Shown here: piece after piece, positions 1 through 8,988 of the stretch
How the letters are laid out: every line of letters begins with the position of its first letter
Position numbering within the stretch: position 1 is the first letter of the stretch
DNA from: Laceyella tengchongensis
GTDB taxonomy: Bacteria; Bacillota; Bacilli; Thermoactinomycetales; Thermoactinomycetaceae
NCBI RefSeq assembly: GCF_900182735.1
Contig: NZ_FXTU01000002.1
Coordinates: forward strand, 124,001-188,000
DNA: 64,000 nucleotides
Direction of reading: 5' to 3'
The notes under the pieces: generated by a model
What the model was told of the DNA's origin: nothing
Seen by the model: only the letters and a program-made list of their open reading frames with translations
The model's database searches: none
Program-made: the position numbers and the translations under genes

Positions 1-214
1 GAATAATAACCGTAATAATTATACATGTGAACAAAAATATCATGTTGACTCATTAAGTTGAAGAAGCTTGAATTAAAGTCCACTTCCGCGAAAATGTGGA
101 TATCATTGATTTGCTCAATGGGTAAGGTTTTTTCTTCTCTTCATAATCAATAAACACTATTGTATTGTCCTGTCTTTTGAAGCGCCCACTGTTTATCACA
201 TAAAAGGATCTCAT
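1..214 (-). pseudogene. cas1: CRISPR-associated integrase Cas1, 5' part, apparent -1 frameshift
   Basis: The ATG at 214 overlaps the cas4 stop as ATGA. The first codons give MRSFYVINSGRFKRQDNT, a Cas1 N-terminus (Cas1 proteins often begin with a strand followed by SGxLxRKDNT). After the A6 tract at 128-133 the frame breaks; shifting by one base restores typical Cas1 sequence (LPIEQINDIHIFAEVDFN, then SQHDIFVHMYNYYGYY) to the window edge. One extra A would repair it. Unrepaired, the product stops after 53 residues from this ATG. Cas1 is the spacer-integration nuclease that acts with Cas2. Whether the shift is real or a homopolymer sequencing error cannot be decided here. The rest of cas1, and presumably cas2, lies outside the window. 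Confidence 0.8.
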
Positions 215-723
215 TCGTCCAACTCTCCTACAAAACAAAAGTGGTAATATGCACATTTAGTACAGTAAGGGTATTTCTCAAGTTTAGGTGGAGATGGGTT
301 CGAAAGAATACGTTGAATATCCTCAAGGCACAAAATGACCTCTTTTTCTATCTCTGGCGTTAACTCCACTTCTTCCACTCTGCGCTCTTTCACATAGTGA
401 AGTTTTCCTTTCCGAATAATCCCCCTTTCTTTCAAATAAAACAAATAGTATAACAGTTGCATACGATCTGCTCGATTCATTTTCCGACTTGACTTCACTT
501 CTCCGACATATTGACTATCTATTAAATCTAATTGAATCAAATCATCCAGCTTAAACTCTTTTCTCTTATATTGATAACTTTCGTCATGCAGCACTTTCCC
601 TTGCAATACGCGATCGTATGTGTGTTCCATGGTAATCTGCTTAGAAAACAGCCATAACTTCCTCTTGCAGATATAGTAATAATTGACTTTCGTTCCTTGC
701 ACCTTCAATGAATCAAAATCCAA
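211..723 (-). CDS. cas4: CRISPR-associated exonuclease Cas4
   Basis: 170-residue Cas4, a RecB-family nuclease with a 4Fe-4S cluster that trims prespacers and helps select PAMs during adaptation. Visible: Cys19 in YYICKRKLWLF, the GKVLHDE segment with the metal-binding His, an Asp in LDLID, the E-x-K motif in GEVKSS, and a C-terminal CTKCAYYHFC giving the other three cluster cysteines. The start is TTG at 723, preceded by a GAGGTGAGG ribosome binding site. It lies 11 nt after cas3 and shares ATGA with cas1, the usual adaptation order of subtype I-B. Length and motifs are complete, so it looks functional. Confidence 0.93.
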   Translation of the reverse strand: MDFDSLKVQGTKVNYYYICKRKLWLFSKQITMEHTYDRVLQGKVLHDESYQYKRKEFKLDDLIQLDLIDSQYVGEVKSSRKMNRADRMQLLYYLFYLKERGIIRKGKLHYVKERRVEEVELTPEIEKEVILCLEDIQRILSNPSPPKLEKYPYCTKCAYYHFCFVGELDE

Positions 724-734
724 TGAACCTCACC

Positions 735-3020
735 TCACAAAAAGGGATCATATTCATCATAGACAACCCCTTTTCCAGTCACCCTTGATGAATCAAAGTC
801 ATATTGGCAATCGTACATGTACAAATGCCTGATATTTGACGGAAGAGGAGATACCTTATTTTTAGCTAGATACCTAGGAATACTGATCACTTGTTGCTCA
901 ATTTCAAAATAAATTTGTCTCTTTTCTACTTTATATTTTTTCAAGCGATCCCAGTCTTTTTGTTTTCGAGCTTGATATTCTAATCTTTTTAATTCATCAT
1001 ATTTTTCAAATTGGGGCCACAACTCATCACACTTTTGCCTTGGAATCACCTGAACACGGTCAACCTCACGCATTATTTGATGTGCTTCATTTCTCCCAAT
1101 TTCATTGGCAGGAGGGTGCTCCAATATTTTCAGAGCTTTTTCGAATTCTCTATAGTAAGCAGTCTGTTGCAATCTCTCAGTTTTGTACATTTCTGCGACT
1201 AGATTCACTTTCTCTTCTTCTGAAAGAAATTGCCCATGATACGGTAGAAGGAATTCTTTGCTTAACTGAAACAGTTCAGGGTGATATACTGCATTTGCTC
1301 CAATACCTGATACGTTCTGCGTATATACATATACATTTGCCTCCAAACCCGAATAGGAACGACTACGATAACATCTCCCCATACGTTGAAACAAACTGTC
1401 TAGCACAGAAAGTTCCGTATAAAGAACATCAAAATCAACGTCAATCGATGCCTCTACTACTTGAGTGGTGATCCATATCCCTGACTCCTGATTCCTCATA
1501 CAATCATTGGGTGCAAAAGTAAGGATTTTTTTCTCTAAAGCAGCACGATCTCCTAATGTAAACTGGGAATGGAGTAGATGAGAAGATACACCCTGATCCT
1601 TCAAAGCTTCATACATCTTGATACTTTGTTTGACTGTATTGCAGATAACGAGCACTTTCTTTCGCTTTCCTTTATCCACAATGTCCTCTACTGCATCCAA
1701 TAGGCTGTTTTCTTCCACACTGATTCGATGCCGAATTAAGTCATTTGTAAATGTTTCATAAAGGTAATCCCCTCCAAGCGAAAGTCCCATTTCATTCATT
1801 TTTTCTAAGAAAAATGTAGGCATAGTTGCCGTCATGATCAAAAATTTGCCACCCAGTTGATGAATCCGTTGAATTCCTTTTAATAGCACAGCCGCAATTC
1901 TTGGGGAGTAAGCCTGAATTTCATCAATAACAAGTTTGGAATAAGATAAAGTGGCTAACCATTTTTCATGACCTTTAAAGTAGAATGGAAATGTTAGTAT
2001 TTGATCGATCGTCGAAAACGTTAATTTACGGGATAATAGACGACTTTGTTGATAAGATTGCTCTAGGTCGTGAAGTGACTGTTCATTCTCTTCGCTGTCT
2101 TCCTGATTTTTGAATAAAAAATCCAATGCATTTGAATGAAGAAGCCCTGCAATAGGTCGTTGATTTGCATCCACGTATGCTATCTTTTTGACATCCTTGG
2201 TTCGCTCATACAAGGCATTTAAACTTACACGGAGGGGCAAGGTGAAAAAACCTTTCCCTTTCCCAAGCCATAACAGCGCAGCTTCCGTTTTCCCCATCCC
2301 CGTTTGCCCAATCAGAACCAAATTTCGATCCTGATTTTCTTGTGTGAAAACCTGTAAAGGACGTAAACCTTCTTTTTCCTTTAAATAACTATTCACATAT
2401 TCACTAACATCATAAGAAGAATGAAGTTCAATAGGTTCATGAGCGCTTGCCGCATGATCCAACCGTAAAAGTAATCCTTTTATTAACACATAATCTAGAT
2501 AATTTGCATCTCGATAATCAATCTGTTTGTTTACTTTTGCTAATTGCAGTGTACTTAATCGTTCAGGTAAGGGCATATCAAGGCAGGATTGAATATCCTT
2601 CATATTTGGATGTAAATCCTGATTAATCACCTCCAGAATAGCATCCTTTAGTTGCCGAATATCTTTATTCCGTTCATGATGATAAGCAATTGCTTGAAGT
2701 AAAACCCGCTCCTCTTCTACAGACAAGCCAACTTCTTTGCGCAATTTTTTTATAGGTACAAACAAGGGCGACAAAAAGTTATGGGGGATATCATGATCCA
2801 CTGAACAGGGTAGCAAAGAAAGACCTAGCTGCTTTCTGATCATATTTTGAAACCGTGAATATACTTTACCAGCATCATGATATTGGACAGCAATTTTCAA
2901 CAAAAGCCGCTGCCGGTCTGTTAACAGATCAGGATACTTTTCCCGTAACACATCATAGTTAGTCAATAGGGCTTGTGTATGTTCCATAATCGTTTCCACT
3001 GGTTGTGACTTCGCATACAT
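735..3020 (-). CDS. cas3: CRISPR-associated helicase/nuclease Cas3 (HD + helicase fusion)
   Basis: 761-residue single-chain Cas3 recruited by Cascade to unwind and degrade target DNA. The N-terminal HD nuclease shows His14, the HD pair at 48-49 (QYHDAGK), and later HN and YHH motifs. The superfamily 2 helicase follows, with Walker A GQTGMGKT near residue 240, a DEIQ box (VIDEIQAYSP), TATMP, and motif VI QRMGRCYR. The Walker B variant DEIQ instead of DEIH is noted. An RBS (GGGGATTG) lies upstream and cas5 ends 29 nt before the start. Gene order (cas5-cas3-cas4) is typical of subtype I-B. Confidence 0.95.
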   Translation of the reverse strand: MYAKSQPVETIMEHTQALLTNYDVLREKYPDLLTDRQRLLLKIAVQYHDAGKVYSRFQNMIRKQLGLSLLPCSVDHDIPHNFLSPLFVPIKKLRKEVGLSVEEERVLLQAIAYHHERNKDIRQLKDAILEVINQDLHPNMKDIQSCLDMPLPERLSTLQLAKVNKQIDYRDANYLDYVLIKGLLLRLDHAASAHEPIELHSSYDVSEYVNSYLKEKEGLRPLQVFTQENQDRNLVLIGQTGMGKTEAALLWLGKGKGFFTLPLRVSLNALYERTKDVKKIAYVDANQRPIAGLLHSNALDFLFKNQEDSEENEQSLHDLEQSYQQSRLLSRKLTFSTIDQILTFPFYFKGHEKWLATLSYSKLVIDEIQAYSPRIAAVLLKGIQRIHQLGGKFLIMTATMPTFFLEKMNEMGLSLGGDYLYETFTNDLIRHRISVEENSLLDAVEDIVDKGKRKKVLVICNTVKQSIKMYEALKDQGVSSHLLHSQFTLGDRAALEKKILTFAPNDCMRNQESGIWITTQVVEASIDVDFDVLYTELSVLDSLFQRMGRCYRSRSYSGLEANVYVYTQNVSGIGANAVYHPELFQLSKEFLLPYHGQFLSEEEKVNLVAEMYKTERLQQTAYYREFEKALKILEHPPANEIGRNEAHQIMREVDRVQVIPRQKCDELWPQFEKYDELKRLEYQARKQKDWDRLKKYKVEKRQIYFEIEQQVISIPRYLAKNKVSPLPSNIRHLYMYDCQYDFDSSRVTGKGVVYDEYDPFL

Positions 3021-3049
3021 GTCAATCCCCTGCCTTTAAAAACACCCCA

Positions 3050-3703
3050 TTACAATGGGGTGTGAAAATAAACAACATTCCCTTCTTCATCACGCCAATA
3101 TTGCTCTTCTTCCAAATGATCTCCTTCTGTTAAATAGAGAACAGGTACTTTCTCCCACACACGTATCCCATTTATCACTTGGTATTTGGAATTCAAGTTA
3201 TAGCGAATTCCACTAGTGTCCTCATTTTGCAAATAATATACAGGCACATAGATATCATGCAACAAGGTGTGGTGTTGATCTGCATCTTCTCGCTCTATAC
3301 CAACCCATTTGACTTCATCTAATCGTACAAGATCTTCTTTTCGTCCTAAGCTTAGAAACTCTTGATTTTGCTTAAACTGGCCATCAATCTGATCTAATAA
3401 ACCCTCATCAGCATGGATATGAAGAAGCAAATGAACGCCATAAAGCAAATGAATATTCAGTGGAGATTTGCCTAATTCTTTTCCTTTGTAAAGGTAACTA
3501 CTGCGATAATCTATGCATTTATCCTCATATGTTCCTTGAATACTCACTTTCATCTCGTGATAGGCATCTGCTTTTAGTAATCGATGAAGCATCCCGATAA
3601 CTGTCGAGTAGGGTGGGAGAGGATAGGTTTCTCCCACCTTATACGCAAACGGTTTAGTGTAACTTGCCGTCTCTTGATATAACTTAATTAGTAGTGCCTT
3701 CAT
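3050..3703 (-). CDS. cas5: Type I-B Cascade subunit Cas5 (Cas5t type)
   Basis: Cas5 binds the crRNA 5' tag and joins the large subunit to the Cas7 backbone. The start MKALLIKLYQETASYTKPF is used rather than the upstream in-frame Met at 3739, because it has a GGTGG site and overlaps the cas7 3' end by 20 nt, as in compact cas operons. The motif YPLPPYSTVIGMLHRLL (residues about 27-43) is the Cas5 N-terminal RAMP signature. 217 residues, normal for Cas5t. Confidence 0.92.
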   Translation of the reverse strand: MKALLIKLYQETASYTKPFAYKVGETYPLPPYSTVIGMLHRLLKADAYHEMKVSIQGTYEDKCIDYRSSYLYKGKELGKSPLNIHLLYGVHLLLHIHADEGLLDQIDGQFKQNQEFLSLGRKEDLVRLDEVKWVGIEREDADQHHTLLHDIYVPVYYLQNEDTSGIRYNLNSKYQVINGIRVWEKVPVLYLTEGDHLEEEQYWRDEEGNVVYFHTPL

Positions 3704-4604
3704 ATTCATCCACCAGATAATAAGATTTGACTTTATCAATTAAATAGTCAAACATTCCTTGAACGGAATGCACTTGTTTAGATGGTAGCATGCCAGAAAG
3801 ATCCTCTTCGTTGTTAAAAACACCTGAAGCCATGCCGATATGGGTATGATGCTTGATTTCATGAACGAAAAACTTCTTCTCTAAGCCGTCTTGAAGGAGA
3901 GATGTGTCTAACTCAAAGCCAGTATGTTCAGGACGAAGCTGAATGCGCCCTAAGAAAAACGGGTTACAAACAGCATATATGCCACCGATAATAAACAACG
4001 GAGACAGATTTTCCTGGCGACCACGAATACGACGATTTAATAAATTCAAAATAGTTAACAGTTGAGTGACTCGCTTGCTTTTTTCATCTGGTGATAGAGA
4101 GACTGGCCCATCTTCTCCGATCTTCGACAAATCAATAGTCACGGTATAGGTATACAGACTATGGTGTTGTTCGATGTTCGCTAAGTTATTGCTTTCGCCA
4201 ATTCGTTGCGCCATGCCCATGTTATTTAAAAAGTCCATATCGCTTTTATATGGCTCTAACGAAATGGCTGGTGTAACCCGAACCACGGCTTCCCTGGTGA
4301 GAGCACTTTTCCCCTTCACAGTCTTCATATACCCAAAAAGATCCATCTCTTCCGAATCTTCAATTGTCGCGTCTTTTTTAAATTGAATAGTTCCTTCATC
4401 ATTGCTTACCGTCTGCAAGTTCCAGTTGAACAATTCATGGCCTAAGCGAACAATGTCATAACGCAAACTTTGACGGGAAGCAAACGTGTACATTTGACCA
4501 TTTCCTCGGCTAAACTTTTTAAGCTCTGAAATGTTTCCCATTCCTTCTCCATAGTTCAATGAATTGGCTTGAAAGATCATAGTTAATGTCAAACCCTTAT
4601 TCAT
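3684..4604 (-). CDS. cas7: Type I-B Cascade backbone Cas7 (Cst2/DevR family)
   Basis: 306-residue Cas7 of the Cst2/DevR family; it polymerises along the crRNA spacer as the Cascade backbone. The N-terminus MNKGLTLTMIFQANSLNYGE is characteristic, and a Gly/Asn-rich loop (ISELKKFSRGNGQMYTFASRQ) follows. The start overlaps the cas8 stop by 8 nt and its ribosome binding site (GGAGGAAAAAG) lies within cas8. Family plus neighbours (Cas8b1, Cas5t) place the system in the Tneap branch of I-B. Confidence 0.93.
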   Translation of the reverse strand: MNKGLTLTMIFQANSLNYGEGMGNISELKKFSRGNGQMYTFASRQSLRYDIVRLGHELFNWNLQTVSNDEGTIQFKKDATIEDSEEMDLFGYMKTVKGKSALTREAVVRVTPAISLEPYKSDMDFLNNMGMAQRIGESNNLANIEQHHSLYTYTVTIDLSKIGEDGPVSLSPDEKSKRVTQLLTILNLLNRRIRGRQENLSPLFIIGGIYAVCNPFFLGRIQLRPEHTGFELDTSLLQDGLEKKFFVHEIKHHTHIGMASGVFNNEEDLSGMLPSKQVHSVQGMFDYLIDKVKSYYLVDEYEGTTN

Positions 4605-6333
4605 TTGCTTTTTCCTCCTCTAATTTTTCTCTTGAATCCGATTTCGCTTGCAAGCCGGAAAGGAAAGAATAACCCACTTCTACGAAGTCCAAGTCTTTTT
4701 GATGCAATACATTTAAAAAAAGCGTGGGAATCTCGCGTCTTGAGGACATATACATACGCATTAATATATCCATAAATAGTTGCCGGTTTCCGGCTTTACA
4801 CGCATTCAGCAAACGATAAGAGATACCTTGTAGTTGATTCTCCTTGCTTTCATCCCGAAAACGCTTTGCAACATTCATCCCTTCCATATATAGAAATTTT
4901 AGTTTCTTGTCTGGCAAGGTTCCTTCACTCCTTAAATGACAATGTAGTCGTCTTCTAGACAAAAGAGCTTCTAAACAATCTTTGGCTGGTTTCTCCTGCT
5001 GTATCTGATTACGTAGGTGATTGGCGATCAGATGAATGGGATCATTTCGCTTTAATATTTCATCAATGAAAAGATATTTAAAACCCTTGTCCTTTATCTT
5101 TCTAATCTCCAGTGCCTCATCTTTAAAAAAGCGTGCCAGCTTTTTGGGAACATGAAAATAATGCAACTTGCTATTTTTCCCCTCATTGGATAACTCGACA
5201 AAGAATATATTTTGTAAAGAGAAAGTAGCAACTTCCTGTGTTGATAAGAGTAAGTCATAGACCAGTTCTGAATATGGGTTGTCTGAATCCCTTTTATATT
5301 CAAATTGAGCATTTGCATGTTCCAAGTTCTGAATAGAGTCATCCAAATTCACAAAGGCATAAGTAGATACATACTCCTGATCAGTTAGCCTACTATTACT
5401 AATCTTTTTTTGGTAATAGGTAAATGCGATGCTTGAGCAAAACAGCAATAAACGAGTCATATAGGAAATCAGTGGAGTTCCTTTAGAGTCCCAGCTAATA
5501 TTCTCGTTTTTCAGACTTAATCCCAATGGAGAAAACATCATCTCTTCAAAGCGAATGGACCCCATCCATTCAGATTGCACAGAGCAAGGGATCACTCTTC
5601 CAATACTTTGAACCTGAAAAATAGCTACTTTTGTCAAGTCTTTCTGTATCTTGGATAGCGATTTGTCTTTCTTTTTTTCTTTTAACTGAGAAAGCAATTG
5701 AACACTTGGCACTAGTTGCAACCAGTCTAGAAATTGACACTCTTCAATGACTGGTTGAACATAATCAGCATGGAATTTTTGAATAAAGTCTTGCTTTGTC
5801 CCTTTGAAACTTGGATTTAAAAAGCTCGGTTGACCGAAGAGTCCCCCCAACACTGATCGTATATAGTTAATCGTCAAGAAGTCATGCACATCCGGATGGG
5901 ATAAGATGTCTAGGTATTGACTCACATACAGGCTCAGCTGACCATGATCAGGTTCTTTCTTTAGTTTCTTGATACCATCTAACAATTGATCCACATGCTC
6001 AAGTATCCCCTCAGCAAATGGTGCTTTTTTCAGTTTCCCTTTTGTTAACTTGATCGTATGTGAAATTCGTTCTACATTAGAGGAGAAATAAGTAGAGTTA
6101 CGGGCATATTCAAGGTGTTTTTCGAGACGAATCCGGTCTTGCTCACGTTTGCTATATTTTTGAATTAGTACCTCAAAAAAATGAGGGGCAAATGTTTCAA
6201 ATAAAGATGGGTCCAATTTTATAGAATGACGGCCAACCTGATATTGGGAAGGTTCTGCATAATGATCTAATACTTTTTTAAATCCAAGAATGCCCGCATT
6301 GACAAACCACTCATCCAAATAAATATGTTTCAT
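4597..6333 (-). CDS. cas8b1: Type I-B Cascade large subunit Cas8b1 (Cst1 family)
   Basis: 578-residue large subunit expected to read the PAM and position the non-target strand. The N-terminus MKHIYLDEWFVNAGILGFKK matches the Cst1/Cas8b1 start, which typically contains WxxNAGIxGF. The rest is poorly conserved and helix-rich, as in other large subunits. No separate small-subunit gene is present; in I-B the small subunit is usually made by internal translation within cas8, which is possible but not demonstrated here. Start shares ATGA with the cas6 stop, pointing to translational coupling. Confidence 0.9.
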   Translation of the reverse strand: MKHIYLDEWFVNAGILGFKKVLDHYAEPSQYQVGRHSIKLDPSLFETFAPHFFEVLIQKYSKREQDRIRLEKHLEYARNSTYFSSNVERISHTIKLTKGKLKKAPFAEGILEHVDQLLDGIKKLKKEPDHGQLSLYVSQYLDILSHPDVHDFLTINYIRSVLGGLFGQPSFLNPSFKGTKQDFIQKFHADYVQPVIEECQFLDWLQLVPSVQLLSQLKEKKKDKSLSKIQKDLTKVAIFQVQSIGRVIPCSVQSEWMGSIRFEEMMFSPLGLSLKNENISWDSKGTPLISYMTRLLLFCSSIAFTYYQKKISNSRLTDQEYVSTYAFVNLDDSIQNLEHANAQFEYKRDSDNPYSELVYDLLLSTQEVATFSLQNIFFVELSNEGKNSKLHYFHVPKKLARFFKDEALEIRKIKDKGFKYLFIDEILKRNDPIHLIANHLRNQIQQEKPAKDCLEALLSRRRLHCHLRSEGTLPDKKLKFLYMEGMNVAKRFRDESKENQLQGISYRLLNACKAGNRQLFMDILMRMYMSSRREIPTLFLNVLHQKDLDFVEVGYSFLSGLQAKSDSREKLEEEKANE

Positions 6334-7064
6334 CGGTCAATCACCTCTAGCATGCCCCAACCCGAACTCCGGCGAAAACCAACCCCTAATTGATACAAAT
6401 CTCTTAAATCTTCAGGATGCCCCTCTAAGAGAAAAGTTCCTTTATACCCTTCTATCAGTAGGTAAGGCTTTTGTGTTTGCTCTTGAAACTTTGTGATCGG
6501 TTCTTTAATAATGTTTTTTTTCATCTCAATCGGCACAAAGCGAAGGGAAGATTGCAATCCAACTCCACGATAATTCGTCAAGGTGAGATCAGATATGTAA
6601 AGGAATTCATTCGCATATGACTGATCGTAGGGAGAGAGAGCTTGTCCATTTTTATCTTTTATATATATGGGGGACATGGTTTTGCATAGCAAATAGGTAC
6701 GGGTCACATCCGGTTCTTTCAGCATGTACACACTCTGCTTCGTAAGGCAGAACTGGCGATATTCAAACCGATTGAGTTTCAGTAGTCCGTTGTAAAAATA
6801 AATCATCCATTCTTGATCAGGTGAACTAATAAATAAATCAACCTGGCCGTTCACCTTAAATTGATCTTCAATTAGCTCGTAATCCTTAAGTCGGACTGAA
6901 AAGGTGAAGTTCTTAGTTCGCTTGTTCGCCTTGTCTTGGTAAAAATAAAGTTGCTTGAAATAATTTTCGTTGGATGTTTCCAAACTTTTTTTAATCAAAC
7001 TTACAAACATCGTTCGATAAGAACGGGGAAGTTCCTCGCAAGTAAATGAACATTTTATTCTCAT
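6330..7064 (-). CDS. cas6: CRISPR pre-crRNA endoribonuclease Cas6
   Basis: Cas6 cuts the array transcript inside each repeat to release crRNAs. The annotated start is MRIKCSF at 7064, because AGAGGAGGT sits directly upstream; the longer in-frame start at 7085 would place that site inside the gene. 244 residues. The C-terminus carries the Gly-rich loop GVGFRRSSGWGMLEV typical of Cas6 RAMP folds. Only one His is visible (in EGHPEDL, near the C-terminus), so the usual N-terminal catalytic His of many Cas6 proteins is not evident; other residues may serve. First gene of the cas operon. Confidence 0.9.
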   Translation of the reverse strand: MRIKCSFTCEELPRSYRTMFVSLIKKSLETSNENYFKQLYFYQDKANKRTKNFTFSVRLKDYELIEDQFKVNGQVDLFISSPDQEWMIYFYNGLLKLNRFEYRQFCLTKQSVYMLKEPDVTRTYLLCKTMSPIYIKDKNGQALSPYDQSYANEFLYISDLTLTNYRGVGLQSSLRFVPIEMKKNIIKEPITKFQEQTQKPYLLIEGYKGTFLLEGHPEDLRDLYQLGVGFRRSSGWGMLEVIDR

Positions 7065-7090
7065 AATTACCTCCTCTCTGAACAATTTAT

Positions 7091-7119
7091 ATATTAACTT
7101 ATTTTATCTTGCATAACAA
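7091..7119 (-). promoter_or_regulatory. Candidate cas operon promoter
   Basis: On the minus strand TTGTTA (7119-7114), a 17-nt spacer and TAATAT (7096-7091) precede cas6 with a predicted start near 7084, about 20 nt before its ATG. Matches to the sigma-A consensus are 4/6 in both boxes, so this is only a candidate. It lies downstream of the array terminator, so the cas genes need their own promoter. Confidence 0.4.
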
Positions 7120-7271
7120 CTTTGCAGTGAACCTCTTTTAACGGGATATTCATCAATACCTTGATATGACTAGACTTTTTTTGCATTTTCATCTGCTGAT
7201 TTTTCTAACTTGAGGTTTACTGCATTTTCGGTGGGTCATTAGTTTATATTTAAGCTACTTTCGTGTCCAAC

Positions 7272-7300
7272 ACAAAAACAGCGGTGAAACACCACCGCTG
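7272..7300 (-). terminator. Terminator of the CRISPR array transcript
   Basis: Perfect 8-bp stem CAGCGGTG/CACCGCTG (7279-7286 and 7293-7300), 6-nt loop, followed on the minus strand by TTTTT. It lies 35 nt past the leader-distal repeat and before cas6, so it should end the pre-crRNA before the cas genes. Confidence 0.85.
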
Positions 7301-7334
7301 TAAGTTTTCCCTTTGGTTGCCGCTTGGATCGTGT

Positions 7335-8661
7335 ATTTATATTCCACATAGTTAATTTATAACCTATGTATCGCGTCACCGTGAACGGCGCGTTTGTGGA
7401 TTTATATTCCACATAGTTAATTGATAACGGGTTGAAAGAGGGGCGGATTCGCCTGGCTGAGTTATTTATATTCCACATAGTTAATTGATAACGAGTGACA
7501 AAAAGAAATGCAATCCATTGAACGCAATAAATTTATATTCCACATAGTTAATTGATAACTTCGCTTTAACGAGTCGCTTCCCATTCCGGTCAAGATTTAT
7601 ATTCCACATAGTTAATTGATAACCATGCTTCAGCGAATTGAATCGCGGTTAGATGTGTATTTATATTCCACATAGTTAATTGATAACTTTCTGCTTCCGT
7701 TTCAGCAATATCATTTCGATGTTATTTATATTCCACATAGTTAATTGATAACCCAGTACGCTGGTTTGCTCCATTTTTTCGTTGTCGCATTTATATTCCA
7801 CATAGTTAATTGATAACCTCTCTAGGCGCCGGAACACTTCTTCAGCGAACTCATTTATATTCCACATAGTTAATTGATAACAAAGCTCATAGCTTGCATC
7901 TTTCAACCCTTGGATAATTTATATTCCACATAGTTAATTGATAACCCTGGCAAACAGACAAGACGCAAGTTGCCCAAACTGATTTAAATTCCACATAGTT
8001 AATTGATAACGAGCCCCCAGGCTCAAACAGCCGTGATCGGAATAACATTTAAATTCCACATAGTTAATTGATAACTATCTCCTCTGGTTACTATCGGATT
8101 AGGGTTCGGAAATTTAAATTCCACATAGTTAATTGATAACAACTCCAACCCGCAGCTCCCGCAACGCCCGAACCATATTTAAATTCCACATAGTTAATTG
8201 ATAACCTTCCAGCCAGTCGATGACAGGCTGAATGTGTTCAACATTTAAATTCACATAGTTAATTGATAACGATTTCACGTGGCTAGCAAGTTAAGGGACA
8301 AAATCGTATTTAAATTCCACATAGTTAATTGATAACGCAGGTGTTAAACTTGATCTGATGTGGCATTAAATATTTAAATTCCACATAGTTAATTGATAAC
8401 CAGAATCCCATCAGGTATATGACGTTTCCATCAACTTGATTTAAATTCCACATAGTTAATTGATAACCTGGATGACAACGAGTTTGTACGCGACGAAATC
8501 CTATTTAAATTCCACATAGTTAATTGATAACTCACGAACCAGTTTTTCGCCAATAGCGCCGTTCCATTATTTAAATTCCACATAGTTAATTGATAACGAA
8601 TCTCTATCCCATATCCTAAGTTTTCGGTGAGCATTTAAATTCCACATAGTTAATTGATAAC
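7335..8661 (-). CRISPR. Subtype I-B CRISPR array, 21 repeats and 20 spacers
   Basis: The repeat is 29 bp, on the transcribed strand beginning GTTATCAATTAAC and ending GGAATTTAAAT or GGAATATAAAT. Repeats start at 7335, 7400, 7464, 7531, 7595, 7659, 7724, 7789, 7853, 7917, 7982, 8047, 8112, 8177, 8243, 8308, 8372, 8439, 8503, 8569 and 8633; spacers are 35-38 bp and all differ. The 7335 repeat has a G-to-T change at 7358 and sits beside the terminator, so it is the old end; the leader is at the 8661 side. The ten oldest repeats read TTTATATT (plus strand) and the eleven youngest TTTAAATT. The repeat at 8243 lacks one C (28 bp). Spacer sources were not identified. Confidence 0.98.
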
Positions 8662-8877
8662 CCTATAAAATCACATGAGAAAAACCTAGTTATTTCAAGG
8701 CTTTCAACAAATTGAATAAGACTTCAATCCCCCTCCAATTGCATTAAACTTTCAGTATTAATCTGCTTCCTGCGCATAGGATAGTGTTCCGAGTAAGGTG
8801 TTTTAAGGCCTTTACTACATTTTATTATAAAAAAACCTTACTGCACCATTTTAAAATGAAAAGGACAACAATATTAA
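8662..8877 (-). promoter_or_regulatory. CRISPR leader region
   Basis: AT-rich, gene-free sequence upstream of the youngest repeat, ending in TTTTATAGG directly before the repeat GTT. It should hold the array promoter and the Cas1-Cas2 docking site. No convincing -35/-10 pair could be chosen. An 8-bp inverted pair AGTAAGGT/ACCTTACT (about 8793-8852) lies in its distal half. Confidence 0.6.
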
Positions 8878-8878
8878 A

Positions 8879-8923
8879 CCCCATAAATAGGGTAATCATT
8901 TGCCAAACAAAACTAAAGTAAAA
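8879..8923. repeat. Degenerate copy of sequence at 13597-13643
   Basis: About 45 bp closely match the 3' end of the small membrane ORF at 13585-13818 (shared AAACAAAACTAAAGTAAA and flanks, with scattered substitutions). It is the first of three fragments in this gap that are copies of sequence beside the intact comM gene. Confidence 0.75.
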
Positions 8924-8988
8924 AGATCATATTTGCCGGAAGATCATTAAAAGGAAAGAAACGTAAATCATCGCATTTTTGGAACTTC

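Noticed and set aside
1011..1471. Plus-strand open frames inside cas3
   Set aside because: Antisense to the full-length Cas3 helicase with all motifs; no ribosome binding site.
1..7085. A missing cas2 as an unusual feature
   Set aside because: Cas1 itself continues beyond the left edge, so cas2 is expected outside the window.
7239..8634. Open frames across the CRISPR repeats
   Set aside because: They translate repeat units (QLTMWNIN) and spacers; no start sites or codon bias, so they are shadows of the array.
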